From contig NC_085109.1 of the NCBI RefSeq assembly GCF_030269925.1, positions 4,650,001 through 4,714,000 of the forward strand: DNA of 64,000 nt, given 5' to 3'. The notes under the pieces are model-generated. The model searched no databases, was not told the DNA's origin, and was given only the letters and a program-made list of their open reading frames with translations. Every line of letters begins with the position of its first letter. Position 1 is the first letter of the stretch. The DNA comes from Bombyx mori (lineage: Eukaryota > Arthropoda > Insecta > Lepidoptera > Bombycidae). Of this stretch, positions 10,494 to 22,292 are shown in pieces. A program made the position numbers and the translations under genes.

Positions 10494-10636
10494 AGTGTAA
10501 CTATACTTGAGACCTCAGAACTTATATCTCAAGGTGGGTGGCGCATTTACGTCTTAGATGTCTATGGGCTCCAGTAACCACTTAGCACCAGGTGGGCTGT
10601 GAGCTCGTGCACCCATCTAGCAATAAAAAAAAAAAG
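10494..10636 (+). mobile_element. Bm1-like SINE, 5'-truncated
   Basis: Only the 3' part of the SINE is present, from TGTAACTATACTTGAGACC to GCAATAAAAAA. It lies shortly downstream of LINE-A. Confidence 0.88.
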
Positions 10637-11361
10637 TCTAAAGTAATTTAATTCCAATTTTTCAATTGTGTAGTTATTTATGTATAAAATGTATTTTTTT
10701 GTGGTCAGTCACTCTAATGTTGTTTCGTAGTATTTATTCATTTAACTTAAAAGTGTACTAGGCTGAAATATATGGAAATATTGTATTGTAATCGAACCAA
10801 TTAAATTTGAGCCCTTGGCTTTAGAATTTGATCGCACTTAAATGGTTAGTATATGAAAAATCAACCACTAATCAATGAATGATAATATTACACTTTAAAA
10901 TTTTTGAATTACCGCCGAACGTACGGTACCTATCTGATTGTAAGAAGTCGCTTATAGAGATCAGTAATCCCATTAGAATAATTACTCAAAATTACTTTTC
11001 TCTTCGCTAACGCTTAATAATAATAATAAAATATGTACTTACAATTTTCAGCGAATTGGTTGAAGCTCAACAGAAACTAATATAAGTATTATTTATGTAA
11101 AAGTTGACCTTGCTAAATCATTAAACTTATTTATTGCGAGATATAATGTTAAGAGAAACACTTATAGGTATTAAAAAAAGGTATTATCCTCGCGTTGTTT
11201 TATATGTACACAGTTAGATTTGAGTTAAGGCATGTGTACCAAACAAAAGTTGCGACTTATATGAGATATTGAAAGCACAATCATGTTTTTATAGTACTGG
11301 CGTCGTGTCCTGCGGTCTCCCAGCCTTATAAACCAATCATCCAACGTATTTTTCGGTTAGA
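10637..11361. other. Anonymous AT-rich DNA
   Basis: No gene or repeat family recognised. Confidence 0.45.
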
Positions 11362-11606
11362 TTTTTTTCTGCTTAATGGGACGGACGAGCTCACGGCCCA
11401 CCTGGTGTTAAGGGGTTACCGGAGCCCATAGACGTCTACAACGTAAATGCCGCCACCCACCGTGAGACACGAGTTCTAAGGTCTCAGTATAGTTACAACG
11501 GCTGCCCCGCCCTTCAAACCGAAACGCATTACTGCTTCACGACAGAAATAGGCAGAGTGGTGGTACTTATCCGTGCGGACTCACAAGACGTCCTACCACC
11601 AGTAAA
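11362..11606 (-). mobile_element. Bm1-like SINE, headless class
   Basis: Minus-strand copy running from its tail at 11362 to the 5' boundary CCACCAGT at 11606. It lacks the tRNA-like head and begins at the same internal position (ACTGGTGG) as many other copies in this window. Confidence 0.9.
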
Positions 11607-12874
11607 ATATATCTCAAACAACAATGAAATAAACATTGACCTATTTTTATTCGAAGTCATTTGATGATAAACGGTTATCGGTGTTCTAGGAAATCACCAT
11701 ATTAATTCCGTTGCCCATCTTGTTAGAGTCTAAATAAAGAAGATCTTTTGTAGATTAAAATAGCACCACCTTATCTCTGAATATTAATCTTAGGACCAAT
11801 GGGGTATTTTTGTAATGAATTGGATTTCCTTATCATACGTTCGTTTGCAGACCAAGACATACTTTTGCACTGATATTTGAGGCACTTCGCGATCACCTAT
11901 GAAATTTTGAGAAGTTGCAATAATGTTATTTTTTCGCTATTGTTCCAGAAAATTTTCTACAGTACTAGTTTCATTGGCATTTATTCACGTTGTTATATTC
12001 ATGTTTATATTCATCGATAAGGCGATTATCATGACGGAAAGTCGACTACAGCCTTCGCCGAGGAATAAGCATTCCCTGATTATTATACTTTAATTCGGTC
12101 GCAAACGGGTAATTGCTGGTGGTGGAGGTACCGAGAGGTACGTTTTATAAGCCCACACGTGTAGGTACCACTTATCTTGCTTGTTTCTGCCGCGAAGCAC
12201 ACTTTCCTCTTTAAAAAGAGGTAGAAGCGTTTTTCAACACAATTGAGACTACCACCTCATTCTTCAAGATACCACACTTTATCCCAGGTGGACCGTTCGC
12301 TCGACTATTCTTTAAGGGCAATAGAAAAAAGAACCCCACATACCGAATTACTCTAAAAAAATATGTCACTAGTCAATACACCCACGAGGTGATATAAATA
12401 TTTATTGATTGTTCAAAACAAAGTGAAGTAAAGTTTATGCCTAGCCTTTGCAGTTAATTTTTGTCACGCCCTTTTCGTGTAACGTTATAGCGTATGATTA
12501 TTTCAATTTCAATATTATTAGAATTTAATTTATTCTTCAACTCCCGTTTCGATTCGCTGAGTGGATAAAGCAAATGCATTTACTTGTTGAAACGGCTCAC
12601 GATTACTAATAATACCTTCATTGTTATCTTGTTAATTCCGTACAAAGTACAAGGTATCTAAAACTACTATTACGGTTTAGTCTCGCATTTATTATTCAAA
12701 TTGTCGTCCACATTTTCATTAGACACGTCAAGTTACGTCGCGTCTACACTATGAAATTAGTTGCATAACATTAATTTAAAAAAAAATCGCGCAGGGCACG
12801 AAACTTATTTGCATGCATGAAATTAACGCATGCATTACGAAAGTATTAAATTACACGTGGAACTGTTGGTAAAA
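11607..12874. other. Anonymous AT-rich DNA
   Basis: No gene or repeat recognised. A diverged block near 12110-12245 (TAGGTACCACTTATCTTGCT then TTCTGCCGCGAAGCA) resembles a SINE fragment. Confidence 0.4.
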
Positions 12875-12996
12875 CGGTAGGCAGCGGCTTGGCTCTGCCC
12901 CTGGCATTGCTGAAGTCCATGGGCGACGGTAACCACTCACCATCAGGTGGGCCGTATGCCCGTCTGCCTACAAAGGCAATAAAAAAAAAAAAAAAA
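12875..12996 (+). mobile_element. BMC1-like LINE 3' tail
   Basis: About 105 nt of tail (CGGTAGGCAGCGGCTTGG to GCAATAAA) plus a 14-16 nt poly(A): a severely 5'-truncated insertion. This is a good reference copy for comparing LINE and SINE tails. Confidence 0.9.
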
Positions 12997-13497
12997 CTAA
13001 TGTCACGAAATTAATTTCATGCCACTAATTTCGTAATGTAAATTCGCCCTTAGCCCGATATTGAAATTTTGACGAACAAACACCTGAGGCGTTCGGGTCT
13101 AAGAAAACTTTAAAGTTTTCCAAACGTCGGAAACAATATAATGAGAAGAATAGAGATGAGAGATTTATCTAACTATTAAAGCAGTTTTAATGATGTCTGC
13201 GACTCGTGGAAGCGAAGAAAATACTAAAGCACAACGAGTAATTTCGCCCGTGTCTCTTAATGACCACACGTTGATAGCACTGTGGAAATATTGTGAAATG
13301 TGCGGCATTTCACACTTCACACATTTCATTGTTCCAAGAAATATACATATTTTCGTTTTTATAGTTGAGATTAGACGATCGAAATTTCCGCGTACGAGAT
13401 GAGTCTTCATATTATAATTAGGTAAATGTTAGCTGCCCATCTTAATGCGATGATGATGAATGCACTTATCCCATTTAAAACTGGACAAACAATAGCC
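12997..13497. other. Anonymous AT-rich DNA
   Basis: Two overlapping open frames on opposite strands (13165-13410 and 13190-13402) have no recognisable content and are likely chance. Confidence 0.4.
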
Positions 13498-13764
13498 TTT
13501 TTTTTACCTATGCTGATAGCCTTGAGAGCTTTCAGCTTCAGCTTCGCCCTATTGTTTGTAGGTGAGCTCACGGGGCTCAAGCCGGAGAGTTGCTAGCACT
13601 GACCCTAGCAAGAGCAGTGCTTCGCAGAATCTACCACCGGATCGGAAACGCGACCCACTGAGAAAATCCGGCGAGAAACTCAGTGGGCTGTGTCTATGGG
13701 TTAATTCGCTCGTCGAGCCCTTGGTCGCAAGCGGCGGCTTCGACGAGGACGGTGACCGGACCTA
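13498..13764 (-). mobile_element. LINE-B 3' end
   Basis: Minus-strand tail with poly(A) at 13498-13505, the 3' UTR block GTGAGCTCACGGGGCTCAAG, the stem module at 13637-13687 and the arginine-rich end of ORF2. The module has a = CCCACTGAG and a' = CTCAGTGGG, the A-T version of the covarying pair. The b arm has one mismatch. Confidence 0.8.
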
Positions 13765-14040
13765 CACCATTATCGTCCTTGAGCACGAAAATATCAATTC
13801 CTTTGAAAATTCGAAAACCGCATCAGATAATAAACAGTAAGTTTAATAGTATGATGTCAATCACGTTTTGATTTTACGAGTAAGTACAATTAAATATTCA
13901 ACGTGCAGTGCGTGGTTCGAGGTTCGTTTTTACAAAATATTGATTCATTATAAATATTACTAGGTTATAATATGATGATACGGTCTAGACAACTTGTAAG
14001 GACTACATTACCCATATTCCTTATTATTATTAAAAAAAGA
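13765..14040. other. Anonymous AT-rich DNA
   Basis: No gene or repeat recognised. Confidence 0.4.
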
Positions 14041-14228
14041 TTATTGCTTAGATGGATGGACGAGCTCACAGCCCACCTATTATTCCTTCACCGTGGAAGT
14101 CAATCGTGAACATTTGTTGAGTACGTATTTCATTACAAAAATTGGTACCCGCCTGTGGGATTCGAACACCGGTGCATCGCTACATACGAATGCACCGGAC
14201 GTCTTATCCTTTAGGCCACGACGACTTC
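14041..14228 (-). mobile_element. Bm1-like SINE with tRNA head, internally deleted
   Basis: Minus-strand copy with its tail (ATTGCTTAGATGG) at the left and tRNA-like head at about 14143-14225. The head contains the B-box region GGGATTCGAACACC (complement) and CACCGG hairpin arms. The whole SINE core between CAGCCCACCT and TTCCTTCACCG is deleted, leaving tail joined to head. Confidence 0.82.
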
Positions 14229-14233
14229 ATTAT

Positions 14234-14270
14234 ACCTACCTACCTACCTACCTACCTACCTACCTACCTA
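14234..14270. repeat. (ACCT)n microsatellite
   Basis: About nine ACCT units separate two SINEs of opposite orientation. Confidence 0.95.
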
Positions 14271-14519
14271 TTGGTGGTAAGACCTCTTGCGAGTCCGCGC
14301 GGGTAGGTACCACCACCCAGCCTATTTCTGTCGTGAAACAGTAGTGCGTTTCGGTTTGAAGGGTGGGGCAGCCGTTGTAACTATACTGAGATCTTAGAAC
14401 TTATATCTGAAGGTGGTTGGTGCATTTACGTTATAGATGCCTATGGGCTCCAGTAACCACTGAACAACAGGTGTGCTGTGAGCTTGTCCACCCATCTAAG
14501 CAATAAAATAAAATAAAAA
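14271..14519 (+). mobile_element. Bm1-like SINE, headless class
   Basis: Plus-strand copy that starts at (T)TGGTGGTAAGACC, the common headless boundary, and ends in GCAATAAAATAAAATAAAAA. Confidence 0.92.
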
Positions 14520-15023
14520 TTATATATTCCCTATATAATATAATGACGCTGCTAGTGGGTCTCCGGATTGTCGGGCTGTAGATATCACGTTGCGTTTTAA
14601 TTGTAATCATTATAATCAGAATAAACTTTAGTAACTAAGCACCTTGTCTCATAAACTTTATCGGACTATGAAGCATAACGTTTTATTTATTTATTTATTT
14701 ATTACAGCCTCGTGCTTGGATATTGTTTTCTCCAGTTTCATTTTTTTTTGCGTCGAAGATAATTAAAAATGCCTCACTACCAAAAAATTCAAATTTCCGA
14801 CTTTTCGAATACTTTAACTGTATTCGTGGTCACGGAAGAAGATTTTTCTGCTTTAGATTTTCTTATTGGAATCTTGATTTCTACATTACAAAAACATTTA
14901 AAGAACCAATTATTTAAAAAAATCTTATGATTGAAAATAATCGCACTGTATTAATAGTACATTAGAACCGATCACTATTTAGGTTTAATTAAAAAAGCTA
15001 AAATCATGAGTTTTTATTTTTTT
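14520..15023. other. Anonymous AT-rich DNA
   Basis: Contains an ATTT microsatellite near 14681-14703. No gene recognised; the 64-codon frame at 14723-14917 looks like chance. Confidence 0.45.
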
Positions 15024-15270
15024 ACTGGTGGTAGGACCTCTTGTGAGTCCGCGCGGATAGGTACCACCACACCGCCTATTTCTGCGGTGAAGCTGTAATG
15101 CGTTTCGGTTTGAAGGGTGGGGCAGCCGTTGTAACTATACTGAGATCTTAGAACTTGTATCTCAAGGTGGGTGGCGCATTTACGTTGTTGATGTCTATGG
15201 GCTCCAGTAACCACTTAACATCAGGTGGGCTGTGAGCTCGTCCACCCATCTAAGCAATAAATAAAAAAAA
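15024..15270 (+). mobile_element. Bm1-like SINE, headless class
   Basis: Well-preserved copy starting at ACTGGTGGTAGGACC and ending in GCAATAAATAAAAAAAA. Confidence 0.95.
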
Positions 15271-15575
15271 GTTTTATCTCCAAACAATAATAATACGTGT
15301 GTAGAATGCCGTATTGCGGAATGCCCTTCGAAAGGGAAAATGTCAATGTTTTGTGGCAGATATAAAGACAATGGCGATATATGTACCTATACGATTTTGC
15401 TGTACCTAATCTTGCAATCAATGTATACACAGAATATAAAAATGAGATTTTACATTGGCTATAAGGCATTTTCCACGCATCGGGTAAAACAGTCAATATT
15501 TGGTCAAATAATAATAAACCGCCCGAGAGACTGGTTAGGTAGGTGGAATTCGGCAGAAAAAGTTTTATTAAGCAA
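15271..15575. other. Anonymous DNA
   Basis: Short opposite-strand open frames with no recognisable content. Confidence 0.4.
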
Positions 15576-15873
15576 CTAGCTGACCCGGCAGACCTCGTAG
15601 TGCCTCAATCGATAAAAAAAAGACCTAAGATTTTGTATAAAATGAACTTAAAACAAACAAAAGGAATCCGTCCGACGGGGGACTCATCAAAAGAAAAAGA
15701 AAATTGTTATTTTTATTTAATTCCAAGTATTTTCATATTTATCTACCTTTTAAACCTTCTCTGGACTTCCACAAATAATTCAAGACCAAAATTAGCCAAA
15801 TCGGTCCAGTCGTTCTCGAGTTTTAGCGAGACTAAAGAACAGCAATTCATTTATATATAGATAGATATATAGA
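15576..15873 (+). repeat. RTE-like LINE tail element
   Basis: Starts CTAGCTGACCCGGCAGACC. It contains the block CCAAATCGGTCCAGTCGTTC that is typical of insect RTE-like tails and ends in repeated ATAGAT. The 105-codon open frame across it has no protein meaning. Confidence 0.65.
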
Positions 15874-16161
15874 TGCTTACAATAAGCGAAAACAACGAAG
15901 TTAGCCGGATAAATTGGATTAATGAGTAGGAAAGCAAGTCTAAGATTTGCCTATTTTTGCGACAATCAATCAACTATTGGCACTAGCTATTCTCGAAGGC
16001 ATGTGGCTGATTGATTCCCGTTCTACTGAGGGCGTGACGGGATTTCTTAACACGCTTGTACGAAGTAATGACTTAGCAATCTTTTTGCCTAGATTTGGGG
16101 ACAGCACAAATTTCTTCCCTTTTTTAATTTACTGAATTAATTCGGCATTTTTATTGTCTAA

Positions 16162-16446
16162 CTAGAGGCCCGCTCCGGCTCCGTTCGGGTCTTTAACAAA
16201 AATTTTAACGGTATTTGACGTTGTTTTATAAATAATATTTTAGGTAATTTTTACACCTTGGGTTACGTTATTGGAGTTTTAGTTGAGATTTCTAACTTTT
16301 TTCAAAAAAAATTATAGCCTATATCACTCGAGAATAGTGTAGCTTCCAAACAGTGAATGAATTTTTCAAATCGGTTCAGTAGTTTCGGAGCCTATTCAAT
16401 ACAAACAAAAAAACAAATCTTTCCTGTTTATAATATTAGTATAGAA
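16162..16446 (+). repeat. RTE-like LINE tail element
   Basis: Starts CTAGAGGCCCGCTCCGGC and ends TATAATATTAGTATAG. The internal block AAATCGGTTCAGTAGTTTC is shared with copies at 24848 and 37416. Confidence 0.7.
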
Positions 16447-17691
16447 ATATAGATTAGTATAGATAAATCAGACTTTATGACAAATGGGACTTCTATATAA
16501 CTCGTTGAAATTACTACAAAATGTATACGCCAATTCAATAATAAACAATGAATATGCAATACAACATAAAATGACTCAAGAATTTGAGAATATACTGAAG
16601 AAGTTGGTATAGTTTGAAATCGTCCAACATCAAAAAAAATTCGACACTAAATTGTACATAAATCTAGTCTGCTATCAAAATACAAAATCAGTTTTTTATA
16701 TTAGAGAGAAACTACAGACTTTTTGTCAACATTTTCTTTCGAGATACGAAGCAAACAGAATTTCCATTTTAAATTAACCCAACACACAACTTTGTATTTA
16801 AAGACAACAAGGTTTATTTGAGGGGCCTTCTTAATTTTAAAATTAATTCCTTGACAGTTCTGTTTATGAACCAATGTTTTGTGTAAGCAGTCCCGGAATA
16901 TTGAATTCAGTACCGACTATTTAATTGCGTTATTCGAGTTCTCTAACAACCAATGCAATATATAACTCGAATTTCCGATGAAATTCTGCGAACTACACCG
17001 AAACTTCCTTTTATCCAATTAAGTTTCGTTACAACAGAATCTCGTCTCGAATTCCAAAAGTTCAACGTGAAATCTTCAGAACAACGAAAAGGTTTGGCAG
17101 CGCAATTCCCTTTTAAATTTAAAACTTTTAGCTGTACTAAAATAGTCCGAGGAAATGGTTTTTTAATTGTTTTGCTAAATCTTCTTAAGTGTAATCGCAT
17201 TGTTACGCCTGTAAAAGCAACGCCTTCTATCATTGAATAGCAGAAACGAACATCAAAAGAACTAGTAAAATCGAGAACTCTTGAAAAGTTCAATGCCATC
17301 TATTGTCAAATATCGGAAACCCATATCGTAACTACTCGACCTGTCAGGAATGGTCTCGATAATTCTAGGGATGTCATATCGACTATAAAAGTGTTGCAGA
17401 TATAACAAGAAGTCAATTAGTAATCGGATCTACTCGAAGCGAAAAAGCGAACGGTTCACCTGAAGCGAAGCCGAAGAAGTGAACTACCTACCATAACGAG
17501 CCCCAGCGCGTAACAGTATTATATCCGGTTCATCGTGTCCCATGACAGACTATAAACATATTTAAACCGCTGAAAGCTGATTTTGTTGCCTACGAGGTGG
17601 AATACTTGATTATTGACTCGTGTAATCTATGCAATGATAAAAATATTATTGTAAAGGTTATCCTAAAATTTCTGATAATGGATTGTTCGGC
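16447..17691. other. Anonymous AT-rich DNA
   Basis: Contains two overlapping opposite-strand open frames (16943-17299 minus, 118 codons; 16953-17240 plus, 95 codons). Neither resembles a known protein and there is no supporting signal. Whether either is real cannot be decided here. Confidence 0.4.
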
Positions 17692-17942
17692 TACTTTTAT
17701 TTTATTTTATTTTTATTGCATAGATGGGTGGACGAGCTCACAGCCCACCTGGGCTTAAGTGGTTACCGGAGCCCATAGATATCTGCAATGTAAATGCCGC
17801 CACCCACCTTGAGATATGAGTTCAGTATAGTTACAACGGCTACCCCACCCTTCAAGCCGAAACGCATTACTGCTTCACGGAAGAAATAGATAGAGTGGTC
17901 GTACCTACCCGTGCGGACTAACAAGAGGTTTTACCGCCAGTT
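17692..17942 (-). mobile_element. Bm1-like SINE, headless class
   Basis: Minus-strand copy with the tail at the left (TTTTTATTGCATAGATGG) and the 5' boundary ACCGCCAGT at 17942. Confidence 0.93.
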
Positions 17943-18404
17943 TACCTTACCATAAGATACGAATTCGTAGATAGCTAGACACATATGGGATCGGTTCACT
18001 AAATAAACACAGAGGACTCTCTTTTCATTTTTTTTATAATTTCTAATCTTAAACACAAAATCTACAATCTTTACCCATAAGTCTTTATTTGACTATTATT
18101 TTTTCTGACTTAGCTGTCACACCTTGCTTCTTATTCCAGTGTAGGCATCATCGAAATTATGTTAATCATCCGTCAAACATACATAACATTACTGAACGTC
18201 GTGGTATTATCCACGTAATTATATGCGCCTCTAATTTTCCTAATTTCACTGGCGTTAGACGCAGAAGCTCGCATAACTCCCATCTCCCAGTATCACGATC
18301 AGTTGGCGTAGTATTAAAACTATTCTAATTCAACTGTTAACTTTTCAAATGTTCTAATTAAAACAAACTCTAATTAAACATAAGTGTAAGCAGAAAATAC
18401 TTCA
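17943..18404. other. Anonymous AT-rich DNA
   Basis: A 79-codon open frame at 18089-18328 has no recognisable content. Confidence 0.4.
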
Positions 18405-18508
18405 TCATCTTCGTCATTATCAGCCCATAGTCGTCCACTGCTTCTCCCAATCCACACCACTAGGCCCGGTCTTCGGCTCTCCTCAACCACTTCTTGCCGG
18501 CGACCGTA
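18405..18508 (-). repeat. RTE/R4-like LINE tail fragment
   Basis: CATCATCTTCGTCATTATCA followed by CAGCCCATAGTCGTCCACTG is a widespread arthropod non-LTR tail sequence, present here as a 100-nt fragment. The family assignment is from memory. Confidence 0.55.
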
Positions 18509-19716
18509 AGCAGAAAATACATGAGATAAATATGAAAGTCTAGGTGAACCGATTTTGATTATTCTTTTCTCATTTGAAAGCTGGTGTTTCTCATTGCTTT
18601 CATTTACATTTTATGAAGATCTGACTAATAGATTTTGACTTATTCCTTTCAAAGTATATTTAATTGAGTTTGACTACATTTTTTATATTCTCATTTTATT
18701 TTCTTGCAGTCGTTTTTTTTTGTTTGTATTATAGAATTTATTAATTTTATATCGGTTTACGTTATTTGTAGGTATAAATGAAGAATGCAAAAGGCGTAAT
18801 TGTAAATAAAACTGTAACTATAGTTATATAAGTGTAACTACTAACCTATTTAACTAGCCTTAGAGGAAACTAATCGGAGTCTGTTTGAGAAAATCACTAC
18901 GCATTCGTTGCGCGTACTCAATCTGACGCAACTTTGGCAATCATCCTATCTACGGGCCCTGCAAATTTCTTCGGTCTGGGAAGAAAACTCGAACGAGGCA
19001 GCTCCATTAAATTGATGAGATTTCCACGCAGTTCACAAGTTTAAGTAGTCTCATTCTTGCGATGGCTCTTCATTAGCTACAAGTGGTTTTAATGATTTTG
19101 AACAAATGAATCCTCCTTCATCACTATCACTTGTCAGTGAGCTGGAATACTACGTTTAATGTAATATTCGAGTTTTTTTTACAAAGTATTTCTCTTCAGT
19201 ATATTATAGTAAAATTTTATTTACCTCCACGAGACAGAAAGAAAAAAAAAGTAAATTTATTTTTTTCATATTGAAACAAATTTTGCTATTTAATCTCACG
19301 TTTATTATTTCGAATGTTTTGAATAGTTAACGGATTTCTTTTCGAATATTTTTTTATGTATAATATCATTCCATCCATCCATTCTTCTTATATGTAGCTG
19401 AGATACAGTAGTCATAATAAATGTCTTGCTGCATTTTGGCGATAATTTTCGGTTTTACTCAACATATAAACATAATACAAACACATGTTGGAATCACGAA
19501 CACTATGTATAGTAGGTCTGTAAATTGTAAAGTTGGGCATGTAATCCCCCAAGAGAAAATAATTTGTGGAAGGGACGACGGAAACGATGCTTAGAGGAGA
19601 GATTTAAAGTTAGAAATATGTTATAAATAGATATAAATTTAAACTTAAATAAATAAACTAATTCTGTAGTATGGAATTCCCAATACTGCGAATAGCGTTT
19701 CTCATTAAGCCGACTT
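18509..19716. other. Anonymous AT-rich DNA
   Basis: No gene or repeat family recognised. Confidence 0.45.
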
Positions 19717-19975
19717 GTCTATTTATTGCTTAAATGGGTGGACGAGCTAACCGCCGACCTGGTGTTAAGTGGTCACTGAAGCCCATAGACATCTACAACG
19801 TAATGCGCTACCCAGAAAATGCGCCACCCACCTTGAGAAATAAGTTCTAAGGTCTCAGTATAGTTATAACGGCTGCCCCACCCTTGAAACCGAAACGCAT
19901 TGCTGCTTCACGGCAGAAATAGGCGGGGTGGTGGTACCTACCCGTGCGGACTCACAAGAGATCCTACCACCAGTA
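19717..19975 (-). mobile_element. Bm1-like SINE, headless class, with small internal duplication
   Basis: Minus-strand copy ending at the common boundary CCACCAGT. Around 19800-19830 the segment AATGCGC(C/T)ACCCA is duplicated, making the copy slightly long. Confidence 0.92.
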
Positions 19976-20173
19976 AAAAAGTGTGATGAGGATGGTAAAT
20001 ATAGTTCAACAGATCGGTCGATTATGAAATTTGCTTAGGGTAGTACCTAGTCGAGGGACTGAAAATTTTAGAAATAAGATATGTTATTTTTAATAATTCA
20101 CTTACAATAAATAGATCCTAAATATTTGATTGCGAACGAACTGATTAACTTAAGAGAAAAAGACTGAACACGA

Positions 20174-20525
20174 GTGCTCTGAGGAATTGTTCGAGATGAT
20201 ACCGGCATCTCGTTTTTACCATCGCACCGCCCGCCACCGGAGTAGAGTTCATCCATACTACCTGGAGCCACTGCGGTCATCCACAGTGCGTTTCCAGAGA
20301 TATTTTTTGCCACGTACCATCCGGCTATGGAATGAGCTCCCCTCCACGGTGTTTCCCGAGCGCTATGACATGTCCTTCTTCAAACGAGGCTTGTGGAGAG
20401 TATTAAGCGGTAGGCAGTGGCTTGGCTCTGCCCCTGGCATTGCTGAAGTCCATGGGCGACGGTAACAACTCACCATCAGGTGGGCCGTATGCTCGTCTGC
20501 GTACAAGGGCAATAAAAATAAAAAC
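20174..20525 (+). mobile_element. BMC1-like LINE 3' end, 5'-truncated
   Basis: Starts at the codons for ECSEELFEMIPASRF and keeps the reading frame through to the ORF end (GIAEVHGRR, stop at about 20465). It then has the tail and GCAATAAAAATAAAAA. It is closely similar to the LINE at 60191-63850, so it is a young copy. Confidence 0.92.
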
Positions 20526-21000
20526 GAACAATAGGTATATGCTTAAACTATTTATAAAATGTACTTTTTATATCACTAGGACTTCAACTCTGATCGTTGA
20601 CGCTTAGAATAAGAGATATATTTGAATTTAACTACGTTTTAATTTACGCTAATTGATTTTTTATAGTCTACTTAGACTTGCTAATCGGTTATAGGCAATT
20701 AGCAAATCACAGACATAAATTTTGGCTGTGTCAGTAAAAGGCGACTCAAGAAGGCTTCACCAAGGTAGCAGAGCAGCTCTCTGTAAGTATTATTCCAGCG
20801 TGATGCGATCCCTAACTGGCATATGCTGGTTGCAGGGCGCATTATATGCCCGCACGGGTAGGTACCATCATCCTGTCTATGGAAAGCTTGTGCTCCTAAC
20901 AATTAGTATACAAAATATAATGATGATCAGTTGAGCAGTTAAAACTAGTGTGTTTTGTGCGATTTTTTTAACGTCGCTGTTAGAACTGCATACAAATGTG
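20526..21000. other. Anonymous DNA with SINE scrap at 20849-20884
   Basis: The only recognisable piece is GCCCGCACGGGTAGGTACCA followed by CCTGTCTATGG, a plus-strand SINE core fragment. Confidence 0.45.
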
Positions 21001-21055
21001 AGTTAACTTTTACGCTATCGAGAACGTTAAAAAACTGGCACTAAACATACTGAAG
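21001..21055 (-). repeat. Family D repeat, inverted copy
   Basis: Reverse complement of the block at 5604-5660 (AGTTAACTTTTACGCTATCG then AGAACGTTAAAAA). Confidence 0.6.
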
Positions 21056-21941
21056 GCGTAACAAACAAATTATATTTCGCATTGTATAGATATGAAAATA
21101 TTGTTAAATACTCGAATCTTGAAAAACTTGTTACGGTGAGTGATAAGATTTTCGAATTGTATTTTTTTATATTCGTTCTACATTAAAACTTAATTAAAAA
21201 AATAAGATTTCTGTAAATAATTTTCTAAGAAACCTACTCACAGTCTTAAGATCACGGGGATGAGTATAAAAATTGGTGTAATTTTTTTTTTGTAAGCACT
21301 GCATTTATTCAAACTTTTAAAATGTATGCTGCCTAACCTAAATACGACATAATTGATTTGGATTGTGAAATTATATTTAAAAAGAGATGGTCTATTATTA
21401 ATTCAATAAGTTTTATAAACTTTAAGGCTTTTGTAAGTATTGCGTAACGAATAAGTATCGTCTCTAGAAAGCTTTTAAGTTAACTTTAAGATAATTTCTC
21501 AAGATTTTAGTTTAGCTTTTAACAAAAAGGATTAATTTGTTTATCTTTCAATTACACATTTAAGTCTTTTGAACATTGAGATTCCATAGAATAGAATAAA
21601 GTTAAATGAGACAGAATTTGCCTTAGTCGGTAGTCGTAGTAGTAGTAGTAGTAGTCTTAGCCGGTAGTCTTCAGTACTAATACTATTATTTCAGACATTT
21701 TTGTTAGCATACTTTAACAGTCCAGCTTTTGATACACGTAAATTTTGAGTAAGGCACGATTTGAGGAAGATACAAGATTTTTACTCAACCATCGAAATGT
21801 GTGAAAAAATATAAATTTCTTAAAACTACCTCCATCATTAATACGTTGATATCTGTTTTCCGATACTTGATATGTTTGATACCATCAATAACATTGAACT
21901 GTGCTGAAGTCCTAAAAGCAATTAAGCAAAGCCTCAACACA
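21056..21941. other. Anonymous AT-rich DNA; GTA microsatellite at 21636-21653
   Basis: No gene recognised. The microsatellite is about six GTA/TAG units flanked by two copies of (C/G)GGTAGTC. Confidence 0.5.
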
Positions 21942-21949
21942 ATCGGACA

Positions 21950-22284
21950 CAGTGATTCTCAACCACTGTTCCGCGACACTTTTGTGTGCCGCCAAATTTC
22001 AAAAGTGTGCCGCCAAATTTTGCGAATATATAATAATAAAATAAATGTTAATATTATTAAATTATATCATTTTAAAAGAAACATATTTTAAACATGAATA
22101 TATATATAAATCCACAAAAAAAAAAATTGTATATTTTAGTTTATTTCGTATATTAAAAATTTTTGATAAACTATTTATGCAGTGTGTTGTAGTAAGTAAA
22201 TAATTTTTATCTTTTTTTTTGTGCGCCGCCAAATTTTGAAATCGTTAAATATGTGCCGCAACAAAAAAAGGTTGAGAATCACTG
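21950..22284. mobile_element. hAT-type MITE with perfect TIRs and 8-bp target duplication
   Basis: Bounded by perfect 15-bp inverted repeats, CAGTGATTCTCAACC at 21950-21964 and its complement at 22270-22284. It is flanked by 8-bp duplications ATCGGACA at 21942-21949 and 22285-22292. The ends match the general hAT terminus CAGTGxTTCTCAACC. It is 335 bp, non-coding and AT-rich inside, with repeated GTGTGCCGCCAAATTT subterminal motifs. It would depend on a hAT transposase encoded elsewhere. Confidence 0.95.
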
Positions 22285-22292
22285 ATCGGACA

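Noticed and set aside
16943..17299. A 118-codon minus-strand gene
   Set aside because: It overlaps a 95-codon frame on the other strand, has no recognisable motif, signal peptide or splice signals, and lies in anonymous DNA. Chance cannot be excluded.
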